Assembly: GCA_902495455.1 (NCBI GenBank)
Contig: CABUXJ010000020.1
Location: 1-51,302, forward strand
Length of the DNA: 51,302 bases
Direction: 5' to 3'
Source: an uncultured Prevotella sp.
GTDB taxonomy: Bacteria > Bacteroidota > Bacteroidia > Bacteroidales > Bacteroidaceae
The notes below the pieces were generated by a model, which searched no databases, was not told the origin of the DNA, and worked only from the letters and a program-made list of their open reading frames with translations. Position numbers and translations under genes: made by a program. The number at the start of each line of letters is the position of its first letter. Positions within the stretch are counted from its first letter, which is position 1. Shown piece after piece: positions 51,033 through 51,302 of this stretch.

Positions 51033-51302
51033 TCAGAAAGTGGCACCCGTCAGGCCGGTCAGGGCTTCGCGGTATTCGGCCATCAGCCGGCTGACGATTT
51101 CATCGGCCGGTCTTATTCCGTCGACGGCTGAGGCGATCTGCCCGATTTCCAGTTCACCGTGTTCCGTGTCACCTTCGAATATGCCGCGTTTAGACGCTGC
51201 CCTGCCGAGAATTTCGCGCAGATCTTCAGTGCCGGCGCCGTCGGCCTCAGCCTCGGCTATGCGATCGAAGAGCGCGTTGCGGACGAGGCGGGTGGGGGCG
51301 AG
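51033..51302 (-). CDS. nitronate monooxygenase / FabK-like protein (3' end only)
   Basis: The last 89 residues of a gene whose start lies beyond the window edge. The sequence LAPTRLVRNALFDRIAEAEA, then REILGRAASKRGIFEGD and ELEIGQIASAVDGIRPADEI matches the C-terminal part of nitronate monooxygenases and enoyl-ACP reductase II (FabK), flavoproteins of the 2-nitropropane dioxygenase family. The two activities cannot be separated from this end. It is convergent with the AmpG-like gene. Confidence 0.8.
   Translation of the reverse strand, partial: LAPTRLVRNALFDRIAEAEADGAGTEDLREILGRAASKRGIFEGDTEHGELEIGQIASAVDGIRPADEIVSRLMAEYREALTGLTGATF

Overview
The window looks like a chromosomal segment of a Bacteroidales bacterium, most likely Prevotellaceae. 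Signs are Bacteroidetes-type promoters (TTTG, about 20 nt, TAnnTTTG), a tmRNA encoding the tag GENNYALAA, a hybrid one-protein two-component regulator, a secreted protein ending in an LNGQRV...GKK tail, and Bacteroidetes LptE and DUF4922 families. The family-level assignment is inference.

Layout. 1-885 is non-coding and repeat-rich. 886-13988 (minus strand) is a Wzx/Wzy-type surface polysaccharide operon: SLBB export protein, flippase, HAD-like protein, Wzz-like protein, polymerase, two GT2 and one GT4 glycosyltransferases, a hexapeptide acyltransferase and a WbsX-like protein. No initiating glycosyl-phosphate transferase is present. Next come ssrA (+) and tRNA-His (-), then a minus operon (sigma-54 activator, lptE, TPR-like protein, secG). 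19277-25653 (+) holds a lipoprotein, a low-molecular-weight phosphatase, tatA-tatC with a polyferredoxin and a Tat-type aldo/keto reductase lipoprotein, a DUF1893 protein and an ECF S component. 25808-29169 (-) holds an LPG-synthase-like membrane protein, pdxA and rlmN; tcdA diverges from rlmN. A GG-leader-like small peptide and a large secreted protein follow on minus, then an orphan substrate-binding lipoprotein with a TPR partner (+). 37061-44152 (-) reads kdsA, kdsD, a degenerate hybrid regulator and a phospholipase D-family protein. tRNA-Asp (+), a 1301-residue GT2/DUF4922/SpoIID fusion and an AmpG-like permease follow, and the window ends inside a nitronate monooxygenase-like gene.

Most of the window is cell-envelope biology: capsule/O-polysaccharide synthesis and export, LPS transport (LptE), KDO synthesis, Sec and Tat export, phospholipid metabolism and probable peptidoglycan recycling.

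The most unusual signals are: (1) a family of about 545-bp intergenic elements (three good copies, one partial) whose cores are built from roughly 22-bp imperfect palindromes with interchangeable half-words; (2) a hybrid two-component regulator lacking the phospho-His, the ATPase domain and the receiver Asp; (3) the GT2/DUF4922/SpoIID fusion, which carries a translated repeat insertion in its GT2 domain; (4) two copies of a long perfect hairpin whose outer stems differ but still pair; (5) three 22-bp direct repeats abutting the promoter of the fusion gene; (6) a remnant of a second tcdA-like gene.
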